Of a DNA stretch of 53,796 nt, positions 53,704 to 53,796 are shown piece after piece. Origin of the DNA: Piscirickettsiaceae bacterium NZ-RLO1 (GTDB taxonomy: Bacteria > Pseudomonadota > Gammaproteobacteria > Piscirickettsiales > Piscirickettsiaceae); the NCBI GenBank assembly GCA_001644975.1, contig LVCQ01000004.1, positions 1-53,796 of the forward strand, written 5' to 3'. A model generated the notes under the pieces. That model did not search any database, was not told the DNA's origin, and saw only the letters and a list, made by a program, of their open reading frames with translations. The stretch's first letter is position 1, and each line of letters starts with the position of its first letter. The position numbers and the translations under genes were made by a program.

Positions 53704-53726
53704 AAGGCGGGTTAATCCCGCCTTTT
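53704..53726 (+). terminator. rho-independent terminator of the atp operon
   Basis: AAGGCGGG, a 5-base loop and CCCGCCTT followed by TT and a T-rich stretch. A strong GC stem 52 bases after atpC, the clearest terminator in the window. Confidence 0.93.
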
Positions 53727-53746
53727 GTTATTATTGGAGGTAACAA

Positions 53747-53796
53747 ATGTCATCGCTCACTGTGGTTATTTTAGCAGCTGGCCAAGGCACACAGGG
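53747..53796 (+). CDS. glmU: N-terminus of a GlmU-like UDP-GlcNAc pyrophosphorylase (cut by the window end)
   Basis: Only 16 full codons are visible: MSSLTVVILAAGQGTQ. The strand VVILAAG and the loop GxGT are typical of GlmU, the bifunctional enzyme that makes UDP-GlcNAc, the precursor of MurNAc and lipid A, and glmU follows the atp operon in many gammaproteobacteria. GGAGG lies 7 bases before the ATG. The usual catalytic Arg of GTRM is read as Gln here. Confidence 0.85.
   Translation, partial: MSSLTVVILAAGQGTQ

Overview
The window is a chromosomal segment of an AT-rich Gram-negative bacterium, almost certainly a gammaproteobacterium. Supporting signs are an A-type RNase P RNA, LpxC (lipid A), a meso-diaminopimelate-type MurE, a YcgL/YcgN pair, and the order dnaA-dnaN-recF-gyrB on one side of the origin with rpmH-rnpA-yidC-mnmE-mnmG-rsmG-parA-parB-atp on the other. 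Base composition and gene style recall Piscirickettsia and relatives, but that is an inference from memory, not a search.

Layout. 1-8.4 kb is a loose accessory stretch: a secreted M4 zinc metalloprotease, rnpB with a clear promoter, a [2Fe-2S] ferredoxin-like protein coupled to a GrpB-family protein, a CLC chloride/proton antiporter, an unknown 75-residue protein, a phosphodiester glycosidase, an acylphosphatase and a delta-9-type fatty acid desaturase. 8.5-28.5 kb, all on the minus strand, is the division and cell wall (dcw) cluster, transcribed rsmH-ftsL-ftsI-murE-murF-mraY-murD-ftsW-murG-murC-ddl-ftsQ-ftsA-ftsZ-lpxC-secA, mostly with overlapping or abutting genes. It has no mraZ in front of rsmH and no murB between murC and ddl. 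28.5-31.3 kb holds ycgN, ycgL, an unknown small ORF, and bioA behind a candidate BirA operator. 31.3-37.5 kb is the dnaA-dnaN-recF-gyrB operon, with two parS-like palindromes inside recF. 37.5-38.2 kb is the probable replication origin, with many DnaA boxes and an AT-rich stretch. From rpmH onward everything is on the plus strand: RNA and protein processing genes (rpmH, rnpA, yidC, mnmE, mnmG, rsmG), the parAB partition genes, and the complete F1Fo ATP synthase operon atpIBEFHAGDC with a promoter and a terminator. The first 50 bases of a glmU-like gene close the window.

How it fits together. Near the origin, genes on both sides point away from it, so transcription follows replication. DnaA, its boxes, ParA/ParB and the parS-like sites form the initiation and segregation module. 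The dcw block makes peptidoglycan precursors (MurC/D/E/F, Ddl, MraY, MurG) and the divisome (FtsL/I/W/Q/A/Z). The atp block makes the proton-driven ATP synthase.

Points worth a second look: single-base frameshifts next to A-runs in both parB and atpH; an ATP synthase c subunit with about 49 extra C-terminal residues; a BirA-like operator overlapping the -35 box of bioA; parS-like sites in recF; a second small DnaA-box cluster in front of mnmG; a perfect 12-bp inverted repeat just upstream of the protease; and a lysine-rich tail on ParA. I found no prophage, insertion sequence, CRISPR array or clear novel multi-gene system.
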